From Bacteroides zhangwenhongii (GTDB lineage: Bacteria > Bacteroidota > Bacteroidia > Bacteroidales > Bacteroidaceae), in assembly GCF_009193325.2 (NCBI RefSeq), contig NZ_CP059856.1, forward strand, positions 1 to 64,000: a DNA stretch of 64,000 nucleotides. The letters run 5' to 3'. Made by a program: the position numbers and the translations under genes. A model generated the notes under the pieces. It had not been told where the DNA came from and made no database searches. It saw only the letters and a list, made by a program, of their open reading frames with translations. This document shows, in pieces, positions 18,569 through 29,796 of this stretch; position 1 is the stretch's first letter, and each line of letters starts with the position of its first letter.

Positions 18569-20659
18569 ATGAAGACAATCATTGCAGAAAAGCCCTCCGT
18601 GGCACGTGAAATCGCCCGCATCGTGGGCGCGACAAAAAGAGAGGAAGGATATTTCGAAGGAGGCGGCTATGCCGTGACATGGGCATTCGGACACCTCGTC
18701 CAGCTTGCCATGCCTGACGGCTACGGCGTGCGCGGATTCGTCCGTGACAACCTCCCGATTATCCCCGACACCTTCACGCTCGTCCCCCGTCAGGTCAGGA
18801 CAGAGAAGGGCTACAAGCCCGACAGCGGCGTGGTGTCGCAGATAAAAGTCATCAAAAGACTGTTCGATGCAAGCGAACAAATCATCGTGGCGACCGATGC
18901 CGGACGCGAGGGTGAACTTATCTTCCGCTACCTCTACCACTACACGGGCAGTACCACTCCTTTCGTGCGCCTGTGGATAAGCTCGCTCACCGACAAGGCT
19001 ATCCGCGAGGGATTGCGCAACCTCGAAGACGGCGGCAAGTATGACAACCTATACCTCGCCGCCAAAGCGCGAAGCGAATCCGACTGGCTCGTGGGCATCA
19101 ACGGCACGCAGGCACTCTCCATCGCCGCCGGACACGGCACGTATTCCGTCGGACGGGTGCAGACACCCACGCTGGCGATGGTGTGTGAACGCTACTGGGA
19201 GAACCGCCGTTTCACGCCCGAAGCCTTCTGGCAGCTCCATATCGCAACGGACGGTTGCGACGGCAAGGTCGTGAAATTCTCATCCTCTGAAAAATGGAAG
19301 TCGAAAGAACCGGCAACGGAGCTATATAATAAGGTAAAGGCGACAGGCTTCGCAACGGTAACGAAAGCCGAGCGCAAGGAGAAAACGGAGGATACCCCGT
19401 TGCTGTACGACCTGACCACGCTCCAGAAAGAAGCCAACGCCAAGCACGGCTTCACGGCGGAACAGACGCTTGAAATCGCGCAGAAGCTCTACGAGAAGAA
19501 GTTGATAACCTATCCGAGAACGGGAAGCCGCTACATCCCCGAAGACGTGTTCGCTGAAATCCCCAAGCTGCTCGCCTTTATCGGCACGCAGCCCGAATGG
19601 AAAGACAAGGTGCGGGCAAAAGCCATCCCGACACGCCGCAGCGTGGATGACGGCAAGGTAACAGACCACCATGCCCTGCTCGTCACGGGAGAGAAACCGC
19701 TCTTCCTCTCCAAAGAGGACAGCACCATTTATCAGATGATTGCCGGACGCATGATAGAGGCATTCTCCGAAAAATGCGTCAAGGACGTGACTGCTGTCAT
19801 GGCGGAATGTGCCGGAGTGGAGTTTACCGTGAAAGGCAGCGTCATCAGGCAAGCCGGATGGCGTGCCGTCTATGGCGAGGAAAACAAGGATGAAACCACT
19901 ATCCCCGGCTGGCAGGAAGGCGACACGCTGACACTGAAAGCCTCTTCCATCACAGAAGGGAAGACCAAGCCCAAGCCGCTACATACCGAAGCCACCCTGC
20001 TGTCCGCAATGGAAACGGCGGGCAAGGAAATCGAGGATGACGCACTGCGGCAGGCGATGAAGGACTGCGGCATCGGTACTCCCGCCACACGCGCCTCCAT
20101 CATCGAAACGCTCTTCAAGCGCGGTTACATGGAACGCTGCAAGAAATCGCTTGTCCCCACTGAAAAGGGGCTTGCACTCAATTCCGTGGTGAAGACGATG
20201 CGCATCGCCGATGTCGCCATGACAGGCGAATGGGAGAAGGAACTTGCACGCATCGAGCGTGGGGAGCTGTCCGCCGATACCTTCCGCAAAAAGATAGAGG
20301 CGTACACGCGGGAGATTACCTCCGAACTGCTCTCATGCGACAAACTCTTCGGCAGCCGCGATTCCGGTTGCGCGTGTCCCAAGTGCGGCACGGGCAGGAT
20401 GCGGTTCTACGGCAAGGTGGTACGCTGCGACAACACGGAGTGCGGGCTTCTCGTGTTCCGGCTGAAAGCGGGACGCACCCTGTCCGACGATGAAATAAAA
20501 GACCTGCTCACTGACGGGCACACCAAGCTGCTCAAAGGCTTCAAGAGCAAGCAGGGCAAGAACTTCGATGCCATAGTCGCCTTTGACGGGGATTATAACA
20601 CGACGTTCGTGTTCCCGGAAAAGAAATGCAAGTCTTCCTATCCGAAAAAAAGGAAATAA
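18569..20659 (+). CDS. topB: DNA topoisomerase III (exc-like)
   Basis: This 696-residue type IA topoisomerase has the N-terminal Toprim domain (IIAEKPSVAREIARIVGA and VATDAGREGELIF with the acidic metal site near 105-115). The gate segment YSVGRVQTPTLAMV is near 192 and the active-site Tyr in LITYPRTGSRYIPED near 315. A C-terminal zinc ribbon, CPKCGTGRMRFYGKVVRCDNTECG, follows. The orthologue in CTnDOT is Exc, linked to element excision. It lies in the excision operon, 62 bases after the DUF3945-type gene. A weak inverted repeat CTAACTT/AAGTTAG (20663-20681) follows the stop. Confidence 0.93.
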   Translation: MKTIIAEKPSVAREIARIVGATKREEGYFEGGGYAVTWAFGHLVQLAMPDGYGVRGFVRDNLPIIPDTFTLVPRQVRTEKGYKPDSGVVSQIKVIKRLFDASEQIIVATDAGREGELIFRYLYHYTGSTTPFVRLWISSLTDKAIREGLRNLEDGGKYDNLYLAAKARSESDWLVGINGTQALSIAAGHGTYSVGRVQTPTLAMVCERYWENRRFTPEAFWQLHIATDGCDGKVVKFSSSEKWKSKEPATELYNKVKATGFATVTKAERKEKTEDTPLLYDLTTLQKEANAKHGFTAEQTLEIAQKLYEKKLITYPRTGSRYIPEDVFAEIPKLLAFIGTQPEWKDKVRAKAIPTRRSVDDGKVTDHHALLVTGEKPLFLSKEDSTIYQMIAGRMIEAFSEKCVKDVTAVMAECAGVEFTVKGSVIRQAGWRAVYGEENKDETTIPGWQEGDTLTLKASSITEGKTKPKPLHTEATLLSAMETAGKEIEDDALRQAMKDCGIGTPATRASIIETLFKRGYMERCKKSLVPTEKGLALNSVVKTMRIADVAMTGEWEKELARIERGELSADTFRKKIEAYTREITSELLSCDKLFGSRDSGCACPKCGTGRMRFYGKVVRCDNTECGLLVFRLKAGRTLSDDEIKDLLTDGHTKLLKGFKSKQGKNFDAIVAFDGDYNTTFVFPEKKCKSSYPKKRK

Positions 20660-20739
20660 TCACTAACTTTTGATAAGTTAGGCTGCATCTCAACAATAGA
20701 AACAAACAAGTTTTTTTCGTATTGTCTTCGATTTGCACT

Positions 20740-20842
20740 AACTTTGCCACTTGTTCAGAGTAATGAATTGTTCTTCAATACCGGATTACACTCATACTTT
20801 GGATTTAGTGGTGGCACTCGGAGGGATACCGAGTGCCTTTTT
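20740..20842 (+). promoter_or_regulatory. Leader with -7 element and intrinsic terminator (candidate attenuator or short RNA)
   Basis: TAACTTTG at 20740-20747 fits the -7 consensus. About 60 bases later a textbook terminator occurs: GGCACTCGG (20813-20821), loop AGGGATA, CCGAGTGCC (20829-20837), then TTTTT. It lies 57 bases before the DUF1896 start codon, so a transcript from this promoter either stops as a short RNA of about 90 bases or reads through into the helicase operon. A small ORF beginning at 20763 overlaps the hairpin. The -33 box is unclear. Confidence 0.5.
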
Positions 20843-20898
20843 CTTCCTTTTTTCAACCGATTATCCCGTTAAATATCAATCCACTAAACTCCAAAGTA

Positions 20899-21351
20899 AT
20901 GAACAACAAGAAGAAAAACGAGGGTCAGGCCGACTTTTCCTATTACGGTCTGTACCTGCTGGACTATCTCCGCACGAACAAGTTTGAACAGGCTGATGAC
21001 ACTGCTTTCATACGGGAACGCGCCGACCGTGCCGCCGAAACGTATGAAAAGGCTCGGCTCGAAGGCTATCCCGCCGACGGTGCGCAGGAACTGGCTATGG
21101 ACACGCTGCTGCGCGGGCTGCGTTATTCCCGTTACGACATCCTCCGCGAAGTCGTGGAGAACGAGTTTTCCGATGAAGTGCCGGAAGAGAAGCGTGAAGC
21201 CTTTATCCATAAACTCCTGCCGCTTGTCGGCAACGTGTTCTCCGTCTATGACCTCTCGGACGACAACTTCGCCCTGTCTTCCGATTACGACCTGCTCTAC
21301 ACGGAGCTGACGGGGGCAACCGTCCTTTACTTAGACGAATATGGCGTTTAA
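20899..21351 (+). CDS. DUF1896 family protein
   Basis: This 150-residue acidic soluble protein is always found next to the large methylase-helicase in Bacteroides conjugative elements. It begins [25 protein letters not shown] and shows the DUF1896 pattern of helices with conserved [27 protein letters not shown]. No catalytic residues are evident, and it probably assists the downstream protein. The ATG at 20899 is chosen over the in-frame ATG at 20833 because the latter falls inside the terminator T run. Its end overlaps the next start by 11 bases, indicating translational coupling. Confidence 0.78.
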   Translation: MNNKKKNEGQADFSYYGLYLLDYLRTNKFEQADDTAFIRERADRAAETYEKARLEGYPADGAQELAMDTLLRGLRYSRYDILREVVENEFSDEVPEEKREAFIHKLLPLVGNVFSVYDLSDDNFALSSDYDLLYTELTGATVLYLDEYGV

Positions 21352-24300
21352 CCGCAAACAGAAACTGCGGGACAACATCGAGGCGATACGGACGGCATTC
21401 ATCCTTGACAGGGAACAGAGAACGGCGACAACCGAAGAGCGTGCCATACTCCAAAGGTACTGCGGTTTCGGCGGTCTGAAATGTATCCTCAACCCTGCGA
21501 AGGAACTGACGGATGCCGTCCGGTGGGCGAAATCCGACCTCGAACTGTTCGCCCCGACGGTGGAGCTGCACAGGCTTATCCGTGAGAACAGCAATGACGA
21601 AACGGAGTACAAGCGGTTTGTGGATTCGCTGAAAGCGTCCGTGCTGACCGCTTTCTACACCCCCAAAGAGATAACCGACACCCTTGCGGACGTGCTGGCG
21701 GATTACAGCGTCCGTCCCACCCGTATGCTCGAACCGTCGGCAGGTGTCGGCGTGTTCGTGGATTCCGTGCTACGGCACAGCCCCGGTGCGGACGTGATGG
21801 CTTTCGAGAAGGATCTGCTCACGGGTACAATCCTGCGGCATCTCTATCCCGACAAGAAAACGCGCACCTGCGGTTTTGAGAAAATCGAAAGACCGTTCAA
21901 CAATTATTTCGACTTGGCGATGTCCAACATTCCGTTCGGTGACATTGCCGTGTTCGACGCGGAATTTGAAAAGAGTGGGTCCTTCGGCAGACGATCGGCA
22001 CAGAAAGCCATCCACAACTATTTCTTTCTCAAAGGACTGGATGCCGTGCGTAACGGCGGTATCGTGGCGTTCATCACCTCGCAAGGGGTATTGAACAGCA
22101 GCAAGACCTCCGTGCGTAACGAGCTGTTCAGTCAGGCTAATCTGGTATCTGCGATACGCCTGCCCAACAACCTGTTCACGGACAACGCGGGGACAGAAGT
22201 GGGCAGTGACCTGATTGTCCTGCAAAAGAACCTCAGCAAGAAGGAAATGTCGCAGGACGAGCGGCTGATGACCGTGATACAGACGGACACGAAAACCGAC
22301 CTGACCGACAACGCCTATTTCATCCACCACCCGGAACGCATCGTGCATACGACGGCGAAACTTGACACAGACCCCTACGGGAAACCCGCTATGGTCTATC
22401 TGCACGAGGGCAAGACCGCAGGCATAGCCGGGGACTTGCGCCGTATGCTTGACGAGGATTTCCATTACAGGCTCGCCATGCGCCTGTATTCGGGAACAAT
22501 CCGGCAGGCGGGAACGGAAGAGAGGGTTGCCGTACAAAAGGAAATGGAGCGTCCTGCCATAAAATTGGAAACGGTACCTCCGGCACAAGCGGTGGAAACT
22601 CCGACGGAGAAACCGCAATCCGCAGAGGAAAAGCCGGAGATAGAACCTCGTCCGAAATATTCCGCCGGAGTGCAGCTCACGTTGCTCGACCTCTGGGGCA
22701 TGACGGAAGAGGTCAGCCAGCCTAAAACCGCCAAAAAGAAAAAAACGGCGAAAAAGGAAAGCCCGGCAAGGCGCGTTACGCCCAAGTCGCAGGTGCAGAC
22801 CACACAGAATGTTACGGCTGTGCCGACGGCTTCCACCCCTAAGAATGTTACGGAAAACAAAGAGGCGAAAGCGGACAGTGCCGCCAAGCCTGCCGACCCG
22901 GACGACATCTATGCAAAGCTGGACTGGGAAACCAATCCTCCCATCAACGGCTTCTACGAGATGATGATGGGACTCACGCCGGAGCGCAGGAAGGAACTTC
23001 GGGAGCTGGCAAGGCAGCATAATGAGAAACAGGAAAACAGAACGGTTGCGACGGTCACGCCGGAAGTACCACGTGAACACCCCCGGCAGGAGAAAACACA
23101 GCCGGAGGTTGCCGCCACACCTGCCGCTACCGCTGCTCCACCGGAAGCGGTGGCGACTTCCCTTTTTCCCGACATCGAACCGGAAAAGCCGAAGGAGGAA
23201 GTCGTGGACCTTACGCCGCGTGCCTACCACCGCACGCCGGAGATGCACCTGCGCGAAGGGTCGTTAGTGACAGATTGGGGACGTCATAACATCGGCTATC
23301 TGAAGGACATCACACCATACGGGGCTACATTCCAGCCGCTCGACCTGAAAGGCTACCAGAAGGAGAAGGCGTTACAGTATGTTTTACTCCGTGACGCCTA
23401 CGAGCGGCTGTACCGCTATGAATCGAACCTGCACGAAGCAAATGTCCAGTGGCGTGAGCATCTGAACACCTGTTACGATGAGTTCGTCATGCGTTACGGC
23501 AACCTCAACGCCAAGCAGAACGTGAAGCTGGTGATGATGGACGCGGGCGGGCGTGACATCCTTTCGCTGGAACGGGTGAAGAACGGAAAGTTTGTCAAGG
23601 CGGACATCTTCGAGCGTCCCGTTTCCTTCGCGGTGGAGAGCCATGCCAACGTAGGCTCTCCTGAAGAAGCACTGTCCGCGTCGCTCAACAAGTTCGGCAC
23701 GGTCGATCTCGACTATATGCGGGAGATAACCGACAGCACGGCGGAGGAGTTGCTCACAGCCCTGCAAGGACGTATCTATTACAATCCGCTCGTGACCGGT
23801 TACGAGATCAAAGACCGTTTCATAGCCGGAAACGTGATAGAGAAGGCGGAACGCATAGAGGCTTGGATTGGTGACAATCCCGAAAATGAGCGTATGCCTG
23901 AAGTGAAACAGGCGTTGGAAGCCTTGAAAGACGCCGAACCGCCGCGCATCGCCTTCGAAGACCTTGATTTCAACTTCGGGGAACGATGGATTCCGACGGG
24001 TGTCTATGCCGCCTACATGAGCCGTCTGTTCGACACGGAGGTGAAAATCGCCTACTCCGCAAGCATGGACGAGTTTTCGGTGGCGTGCAGCCACAAGAAC
24101 TTCAAGATATGGGACGAGTTCTGCGTGAAGGGCTATTACCGCAGTTATGACGGTATGCACCTCCTGAAACATGCCCTGCACAACACCTGCCCCGACATGA
24201 TGAAGTCCATCGGCAAGGACGAGCATGGCAACGACATCAAGGTGCGCGACAGCGAGGGAATACAACTCGCCAACGCCAAGATTGACGAGATACGAAACGG

Positions 24301-27172
24301 TTTCTCCGAATGGCTCGAAGAGCAGTCGCCGCAGTTCAAGGAACGGCTGACGACGATGTATAACCGCAAGTTCAACTGTTTCGTACGCCCGAAGTATGAC
24401 GGCTCGCACCAGACTTTCCCCGACCTCAATCTGAAAGGGCTGGCAAGCCGGGGCATCAGGAGCGTCTATCCCTCGCAGATGGATTGCGTCTGGATGCTCA
24501 AGCAGAACGGCGGCGGAATTTGCGACCACGAGGTTGGAACCGGCAAGACGCTGATAATGTGCATCGCCGCGCATGAGATGAAGCGTCTGAATTTGGCACA
24601 CAAGCCGATGATTATCGGGCTGAAAGCCAACGTTGCGGAGATTGCAGCCACCTATCAGGCGGCATATCCCAACGCACGTATTCTGTACGCTTCGGAGAAG
24701 GACTTTTCGACCGCCAACCGTGTGCGCTTCTTCAATAATATAAAGAACAACGACTACGATTGCGTCATCATGTCGCACGACCAGTTCGGCAAGATACCGC
24801 AGTCGCCGGAATTGCAGCAGCGCATCCTGCAAGCAGAGCTTGACACGGTGGAGGAAAACCTCGAAGTGCTACGGCAGCAGGGAAAGAACGTGTCGCGGGC
24901 GATGCTGAAAGGATTGGAGAAGCGCAAGCACAACCTTGAAGCGAAGCTGGAGAAGGTGGAACACGCCATAAAGTCACGCACGGACGACGTGGTGGATTTC
25001 AAGCAGATGGGCATCGACCACATCTTCATAGATGAGAGCCACCAGTTCAAGAATCTGACTTTCAACACGCGCCACGACCGTGTGGCGGGATTGGGAAACA
25101 GCGAGGGAAGCCAGAAGGCACTTAACATGCTCTTTGCCATACGCACCATACAGGAGCGCACAGGAAAAGACTTGGGTGCGACCTTCCTCTCCGGCACGAC
25201 TATCAGCAACTCACTGACTGAATTGTACCTGCTGTTCAAGTACCTGCGCCCGAAGGAGCTGGAACGGCAGGACATAAGGTGTTTCGACGCTTGGGCGGCG
25301 ATATTTGCCAAGAAGACGACGGATTTTGAATTTAACGTGACGAACAATGTGGTCCAGAAGGAGCGTTTCCGCTACTTCATCAAAGTGCCGGAGCTTGCCG
25401 CCTTCTATAATGAAATCACGGACTACCGCACGGCGGAGGATGTGGGCGTTGACCGTCCTGCCAAGAACGAGATACTGCACCATATACCGCCCACGCCGGA
25501 ACAGGAGGACTTCATACAGAAACTGATGCAGTTCGCCAAGACGGGCGATGCCACCTTGTTGGGCAGGCTGCCGCTTTCGGAAACGGAAGAAAAGGCGAAG
25601 ATGCTCATCGCCACGGACTATGCCCGGAAAATGGCACTCGACATGCGCATGATAGACCCGAATTACGAAGATCATCCCGACAACAAAGCGAGTCACTGTG
25701 CCAAGATGATCGCGGAGTATTATCAAAAATACGACGCCCAGAAAGGCACGCAGTTCGTTTTCTCTGATTTGGGGACATACCAGCCGGGCGACGGGTGGAA
25801 CGTCTATTCGGAAATCAAGCGCAAACTGACGGAGGACTACGGTATACCGCCAAGCGAGGTGCGCTTCATTCAGGAGTGCAAGACCGACAAGGCGCGGAAG
25901 GCGGTGATAGACGCCATGAACGCCGGGACGGTGCGTGTGCTGTTCGGCTCTACCTCTATGCTCGGAACGGGTGTGAACGCCCAGAAACGGTGTGTGGCTA
26001 TCCATCATCTCGATACGCCGTGGCGACCGTCCGACTTGCAACAGCGTGACGGACGCGGAGTTAGGGCAGGTAATGAGATTGCCAAACATTTCGCCGGGAA
26101 CAACGTGGATGTAATCATCTACGCGGTGGAGAAGTCACTGGACAGCTACAAGTTCAACCTCCTGCACTGCAAGCAGACTTTCATAAGCCAGCTCAAAAGC
26201 GGTGCGATGGGTGCGCGTACCATCGACGAGGGGGCAATGGACGAAAAATCGGGCATGAATTTCTCGGAATACATGGCGTTGCTCTCCGGCAATACCGACC
26301 TGTTGGACAAGGCGAAACTGGAAAAGCGGATCGCATCGCTCGAAGGGGAACGCAAGTCGTTCAACAAGGGCAAGCGTGATTCGGAGTTCAAGCTGGAGTC
26401 AAAGACCGGCGAGTTGCGCAACAACACGGCTTTCATAGATGCCATGACGGAGGACTGGAACCGCTTCCTGTCGGTGGTGCAGACCGACAAGGAGGGCAAC
26501 CGCCTTAATATAATAAAGGTGGACGGAGTGGATTCCGCCGATGAGAAGGTCATCGGAAAGCGTTTGCAGGAGATAGCCAAGAATGCCACGACCGGAGGGT
26601 TGTACACGCAGGTCGGTGAACTTTACGGTTTTCCGATAAAGGTGGTGAGCGAAAGGATACTCAAAGAGGGATTGGAGTTCACCGACAACCGCTTCGTGGT
26701 CGAGGGGAACTACAAGTACACCTACAACAACGGGCATCTGGCGATGGCTGACCCGTTGGCCGCCGCCCGCAACTTCCTCAACGCGATGGAGAGGATACCC
26801 TCCATCATCGACCAGTACAAGGCGAAGAACGAGGTGCTGGAGATGGAGATACCGCAGTTACAGGAGATAGCGGGTAAGGTGTGGAAGAAGGAGGACGAGC
26901 TGAAGCAGTTGAAGTCCGAACTTGCCGCCCTTGACCGAAAAATTCAGCTGGAGCTTGCGCCACCCACGCCCGAAGTCGCAGAAAAGGAGAATGAAGGGCA
27001 ACAGCTCAAGCCGAAAGCGGAAGATGTGAGGAACAGGCAGGCGCAATATCCCGAAAATGCACCGCCGCAGATACGCAGTCCGGCGGATAGTATCGTTGCC
27101 AACCATGTCATAATCGGGCGTCCGGGACTGTATGCCAAGGAGGAAACCCGGTCCAAAGGATTGAAAATATAA
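21341..27172 (+). CDS. Giant N6-methylase-like / SNF2-type helicase fusion
   Basis: This 1943-residue protein has two recognisable engines. The first 400 residues are Rossmann methyltransferase-like, with [15 protein letters not shown] near 130 (SAM site) and SNIPFGD near 196 in place of the NPPF/Y catalytic motif. After a low-complexity Lys/Pro/Ala linker (about 410-620) comes a superfamily 2 helicase: Walker [14 protein letters not shown] near 1063, Walker [10 protein letters not shown] near 1230, GTTISNS, and motifs [39 protein letters not shown] near 1550. A coiled-coil C-terminus follows. Such proteins are standard cargo of CTnDOT-like elements; whether the methylase domain is active is unknown (Asn-Ile-Pro-Phe is a tolerated variant). 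Confidence 0.88.
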   Translation: MAFNRKQKLRDNIEAIRTAFILDREQRTATTEERAILQRYCGFGGLKCILNPAKELTDAVRWAKSDLELFAPTVELHRLIRENSNDETEYKRFVDSLKASVLTAFYTPKEITDTLADVLADYSVRPTRMLEPSAGVGVFVDSVLRHSPGADVMAFEKDLLTGTILRHLYPDKKTRTCGFEKIERPFNNYFDLAMSNIPFGDIAVFDAEFEKSGSFGRRSAQKAIHNYFFLKGLDAVRNGGIVAFITSQGVLNSSKTSVRNELFSQANLVSAIRLPNNLFTDNAGTEVGSDLIVLQKNLSKKEMSQDERLMTVIQTDTKTDLTDNAYFIHHPERIVHTTAKLDTDPYGKPAMVYLHEGKTAGIAGDLRRMLDEDFHYRLAMRLYSGTIRQAGTEERVAVQKEMERPAIKLETVPPAQAVETPTEKPQSAEEKPEIEPRPKYSAGVQLTLLDLWGMTEEVSQPKTAKKKKTAKKESPARRVTPKSQVQTTQNVTAVPTASTPKNVTENKEAKADSAAKPADPDDIYAKLDWETNPPINGFYEMMMGLTPERRKELRELARQHNEKQENRTVATVTPEVPREHPRQEKTQPEVAATPAATAAPPEAVATSLFPDIEPEKPKEEVVDLTPRAYHRTPEMHLREGSLVTDWGRHNIGYLKDITPYGATFQPLDLKGYQKEKALQYVLLRDAYERLYRYESNLHEANVQWREHLNTCYDEFVMRYGNLNAKQNVKLVMMDAGGRDILSLERVKNGKFVKADIFERPVSFAVESHANVGSPEEALSASLNKFGTVDLDYMREITDSTAEELLTALQGRIYYNPLVTGYEIKDRFIAGNVIEKAERIEAWIGDNPENERMPEVKQALEALKDAEPPRIAFEDLDFNFGERWIPTGVYAAYMSRLFDTEVKIAYSASMDEFSVACSHKNFKIWDEFCVKGYYRSYDGMHLLKHALHNTCPDMMKSIGKDEHGNDIKVRDSEGIQLANAKIDEIRNGFSEWLEEQSPQFKERLTTMYNRKFNCFVRPKYDGSHQTFPDLNLKGLASRGIRSVYPSQMDCVWMLKQNGGGICDHEVGTGKTLIMCIAAHEMKRLNLAHKPMIIGLKANVAEIAATYQAAYPNARILYASEKDFSTANRVRFFNNIKNNDYDCVIMSHDQFGKIPQSPELQQRILQAELDTVEENLEVLRQQGKNVSRAMLKGLEKRKHNLEAKLEKVEHAIKSRTDDVVDFKQMGIDHIFIDESHQFKNLTFNTRHDRVAGLGNSEGSQKALNMLFAIRTIQERTGKDLGATFLSGTTISNSLTELYLLFKYLRPKELERQDIRCFDAWAAIFAKKTTDFEFNVTNNVVQKERFRYFIKVPELAAFYNEITDYRTAEDVGVDRPAKNEILHHIPPTPEQEDFIQKLMQFAKTGDATLLGRLPLSETEEKAKMLIATDYARKMALDMRMIDPNYEDHPDNKASHCAKMIAEYYQKYDAQKGTQFVFSDLGTYQPGDGWNVYSEIKRKLTEDYGIPPSEVRFIQECKTDKARKAVIDAMNAGTVRVLFGSTSMLGTGVNAQKRCVAIHHLDTPWRPSDLQQRDGRGVRAGNEIAKHFAGNNVDVIIYAVEKSLDSYKFNLLHCKQTFISQLKSGAMGARTIDEGAMDEKSGMNFSEYMALLSGNTDLLDKAKLEKRIASLEGERKSFNKGKRDSEFKLESKTGELRNNTAFIDAMTEDWNRFLSVVQTDKEGNRLNIIKVDGVDSADEKVIGKRLQEIAKNATTGGLYTQVGELYGFPIKVVSERILKEGLEFTDNRFVVEGNYKYTYNNGHLAMADPLAAARNFLNAMERIPSIIDQYKAKNEVLEMEIPQLQEIAGKVWKKEDELKQLKSELAALDRKIQLELAPPTPEVAEKENEGQQLKPKAEDVRNRQAQYPENAPPQIRSPADSIVANHVIIGRPGLYAKEETRSKGLKI

Positions 27173-27664
27173 CCTAAGGAATTTTATCTGAAGTATTAAT
27201 AAGGGCTATCCCAAAAGGTCTAAAAGTAAATTTTATCCTTTCTGCAAGTATCTATAGGATGGCAACTGCATTTTTTTCTTTTTGGGCAGCCCTTATTAAA
27301 ATTTATTCTTATTTTAGGTTATATACATTCATGGCCATTTATGTAAAAAATTCCTGCTGACCTTGTTTATGTCTTGTCAGTCACCATTTGCAAAACCATA
27401 TTTGACCCTCAAAGAGGCTGAATTTGATAAGTAACTTGCTACATACTCATAATAAGGAGCTAAATAGAACACGAATGGGAAATACACAAATGCTAAACTA
27501 AAGAAGATATTGGCCAAAATAAACGCTATACCGAGAGAGAAACTTGATTTTTCAACTTCCTAAAACGGTGTTGTTCAAACATTTCTACTTATTTGTACTT
27601 GCCAGTTGAACCTACGCTTCCCTAATAAAATGTCTATGGTAAAAAGTTAAAAAATCCTCCCACT
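27173..27664. other. Gene-poor interval between helicase and tetQ promoter
   Basis: About 490 AT-rich bases without a credible gene. They hold the 102-base inverted-repeat element at 27197-27298 and, further right, sequence that in CTnDOT-like elements normally precedes tetQ. I saw no other structure. Confidence 0.5.
27197..27298. repeat. MITE-like inverted repeat or operon terminator
   Basis: The left arm TAATAAGGGCTATCCCAAAA (27197-27216) is nearly complementary to the right arm ending GGGCAGCCCTTATTA (27278-27298), with a 60-base A/T-rich interior. The G-G-G-C-T-n-(T)-C-C-C-A-A-A-A pattern resembles insertion-sequence ends, so this may be a miniature element without a transposase. Alternatively the stem serves as the terminator of the upstream 11-kb excision operon. 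Confidence 0.45.
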
Positions 27665-27695
27665 TTTGTTAGATATATTTTTTTGTGTAATTTTG
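27665..27695 (+). promoter_or_regulatory. tetQ promoter
   Basis: TTTG at 27665-27668 and TAATTTTG at 27688-27695 have 19 bases between them, an exact Bacteroides promoter. A leader of about 128 bases runs to the tetQ ATG at 27830. In intact tetQ this leader mediates tetracycline-induced translational control, and it appears complete here, including the alternative GTG at 27782 preceded by GGAGG. Confidence 0.8.
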
Positions 27696-27829
27696 TAATC
27701 GTTATGCGGCAGTAATAATATACATATTAATACGAGTTAGTAATCCTGTAGTTCTCATATGCTACGAGGAGGTATTAAAAGGTGCGTTTCGACAATGCAT
27801 CTACTGTAGTATATTATTGCTTAATCCAA

Positions 27830-28063
27830 ATGAATATTATAAATTTAGGAATTCTTGCTCACATTGATGCAGGAAAAACTTCCGTAACCGAGAATCTGCT
27901 GTTTGCCAGTGGAGCAACGGAAAAGTGCGGCCGTGTGGATAATGGTGACACCATAACGGACTCTATGGATATAGAGAAACGTAGAGGAATTACTGTCCGG
28001 GCTTCTACGACATCTATTATCTGGAAATACACGTTAATTTTGCACCCTAAAATTGCTATATGA
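27830..28063 (+). pseudogene. tetQ: 5' fragment of tetracycline-resistance gene tetQ
   Basis: The first 65 or so residues are TetQ, a ribosome-protection GTPase of the EF-G type. They include the G1 motif AHIDAGKTS and the [10 protein letters not shown] switch region. After SIIW the sequence departs from TetQ (remembered family sequence: NGVKC) and reads [12 protein letters not shown] then stop. The G3 motif DTPGH and everything beyond are missing, so the product cannot protect ribosomes. An upstream in-frame GTG (27782) gives the longer annotated TetQ N-terminus. The stop overlaps the GNAT start as ATGA at 28060-28063, so the fragment now works as a translated leader for the next gene. Confidence 0.92.
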
Positions 28064-28665
28064 TTATTAAAACAAAGAATCTTATAATCAGAAACTTTCA
28101 GGAGAAGGATGCCGTGGGCTTATTGGAATACCTCTCCCATCCACGTGTTAATTGCTTTGCTGACGATCGTCTGTATTCAGAGGAATCTGCGCTGGCTTAT
28201 ATATCCAATACTCCAAAGGATATGTTACGCTATGCCGTATGTCTGAAGGAAGACGATTTCATCATTGGTGATGTTTTCGCCTTGCGTGAATATACTGATA
28301 CATTTAGTGTGGGCTGGCACTTCAACCAACGCTTTGAGGGCAAAGGACTGGCCTACGAAGCGGCAACAGAATTTTTGGACTACCTCTTTTGTGATGCCGG
28401 TGCACGGCGTGTTTACGGATTTGTCGAAGACGATAACTTGCGGTCGAAAAGGTTGTGCAAACGCCTCGGAATGAGGTATGAGAGATGTATGAAAGAGTTC
28501 ATATCGTTTGTATGTTATCCTGACGGGACACCACGGTATGAGGACACCTGCATCTATGCGATATTGAATAAAGAATGGACGGAACAGCGAGAGCAGAAGC
28601 CAAATTCACTTGGATTATGCCGAGTCGTGACGGACATGCACGAAATGAATGAAAAAAAACAATAA
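28060..28665 (+). CDS. GNAT family N-acetyltransferase (RimJ/RimL-like)
   Basis: This 201-residue protein starts [17 protein letters not shown] and shows the GNAT core. The acetyl-CoA site resembles [23 protein letters not shown] (near 88-112) and the C-terminal motif [19 protein letters not shown] fits RimJ/L-type enzymes, which acetylate protein N-termini, amino acids or small molecules. The substrate is unknown, and a drug-modifying role is only suggested by its efflux neighbours. It is translationally coupled to the tetQ fragment. Its last 25 codons contain a 38-base sequence repeated upstream of the relaxase gene, so the C-terminus may be foreign to the family. Confidence 0.82.
28588..28625 (+). 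repeat. 38-base direct repeat, copy 1 (inside GNAT 3' end)
   Basis: This segment matches 41005-41042 at 35 of 38 positions. The three differences fall in or beside the loop of the CCAAA...TTTGG inverted repeat. Copy 2 lies in the candidate oriT before the relaxase gene. The two copies are in the same orientation and 12.4 kb apart. Confidence 0.85.
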
Positions 28666-28671
28666 GGACTA

Positions 28672-29796
28672 ATGATGAATAGACGAACATGGATTGCCGG
28701 TATCACGGCAACGATCCTGCTGGCTGCTTCATTGGCAGCCTGCAAACAGGAACAGCAAGGAGAGGAAACAGGACAGGCACTGCCCGTCATGGTGGTTTCT
28801 TCCCAACCAATTGAATTTGAAGAAACCTATTCCGCTTCGATTCGTGGGCTACAGGATGTGGACATCATACCTCAAGTATCGGGTCGCATCATCCGCCTAT
28901 GCGTGAAAGAGGGAGAGCAAGTAAAAACAGGGCAAGTGCTGGCTGTCATAGACCAGGTGCCCTATCAGGCAGCCTTGCGCACGGCACGCGCCAACGTCAG
29001 TGCGGCACAGGCAAAAGTGGAAACAGCGCGTATCGAGCTGAACGGCAAACAGTCGTTGTTCGATGAAAAAGTCATATCCGATTACGAACTGTCTGTTGCC
29101 CGAAACCAATTAGCAGTGGCACAGGCAGAGCTGGAACAAGCAAAAGCTCAGGAAGCAAATGCCCGAAACGATTTGTCATACACCGAAATCAAGAGTCCGA
29201 GCAACGGGGTTATAGGCACGTTGCCTTACCGCATCGGCGCACTCGTCGGTCCCACCATCGAACAACCGTTTACAGTGGTGTCGGACAATTCGGAGATGTA
29301 TGCCTATTTCTCCGTCTCCGAAAACAAGCTGCGTCAGCTCAGGGCGCAATACGGGTCGATCGACAAGATGATTTCCCGGATGCCGGAAGTCGGCCTGCAA
29401 CTGAACGACGGCACGCTCTATGGGCAGAAAGGACACATAGAGACCGTCAGCGGCATTGTGAACCCCACTACCGGGGCGGTGCAAATCAAAGCCCTGTTCC
29501 CCAATCCCGACCGCGAGCTGCTGAGCGGGACTATCGGCAACGTCATCTTGCAAGGAGTGAATACGGATGCCATTTTGGTCCCCATGTCCGCCACTGTCGA
29601 GTTGCAGGACAAGATTATCGCCTACCGCCTTAAAAACGGAAAGGCCGAAGCCGCCTACCTGACCGTGGACCGCCTGAACGACGGCAACCACTTCGTTGTA
29701 GAACAGGGCTTGTCCGTCGGCGACACCCTCATCACCGAAGGTGTGGGGCAGCTAAAGGAAGGAATGAACGTCACACCTAAAACCACAAAGCCATGA
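28672..29796 (+). CDS. RND efflux periplasmic adaptor (membrane-fusion lipoprotein)
   Basis: This 374-residue AcrA/MexA-type adaptor links the inner-membrane pump to the outer-membrane channel. The N-terminus is a lipoprotein signal with lipobox LAAC, lipidated at Cys24. The biotinyl-lipoyl half-motifs (VSGRIIRLCVKEGEQVKTGQVL and SPSNGVIGTLPYRIGALVG), a long alpha-hairpin (residues about 95-165) and a beta-barrel follow. The C-terminus reads VGDTLITEGVGQLKEGMNV. It starts seven bases after the GNAT gene and its stop overlaps the pump start as ATGA. GC content is far above the host core, consistent with transfer. Confidence 0.93.
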   Translation: MMNRRTWIAGITATILLAASLAACKQEQQGEETGQALPVMVVSSQPIEFEETYSASIRGLQDVDIIPQVSGRIIRLCVKEGEQVKTGQVLAVIDQVPYQAALRTARANVSAAQAKVETARIELNGKQSLFDEKVISDYELSVARNQLAVAQAELEQAKAQEANARNDLSYTEIKSPSNGVIGTLPYRIGALVGPTIEQPFTVVSDNSEMYAYFSVSENKLRQLRAQYGSIDKMISRMPEVGLQLNDGTLYGQKGHIETVSGIVNPTTGAVQIKALFPNPDRELLSGTIGNVILQGVNTDAILVPMSATVELQDKIIAYRLKNGKAEAAYLTVDRLNDGNHFVVEQGLSVGDTLITEGVGQLKEGMNVTPKTTKP

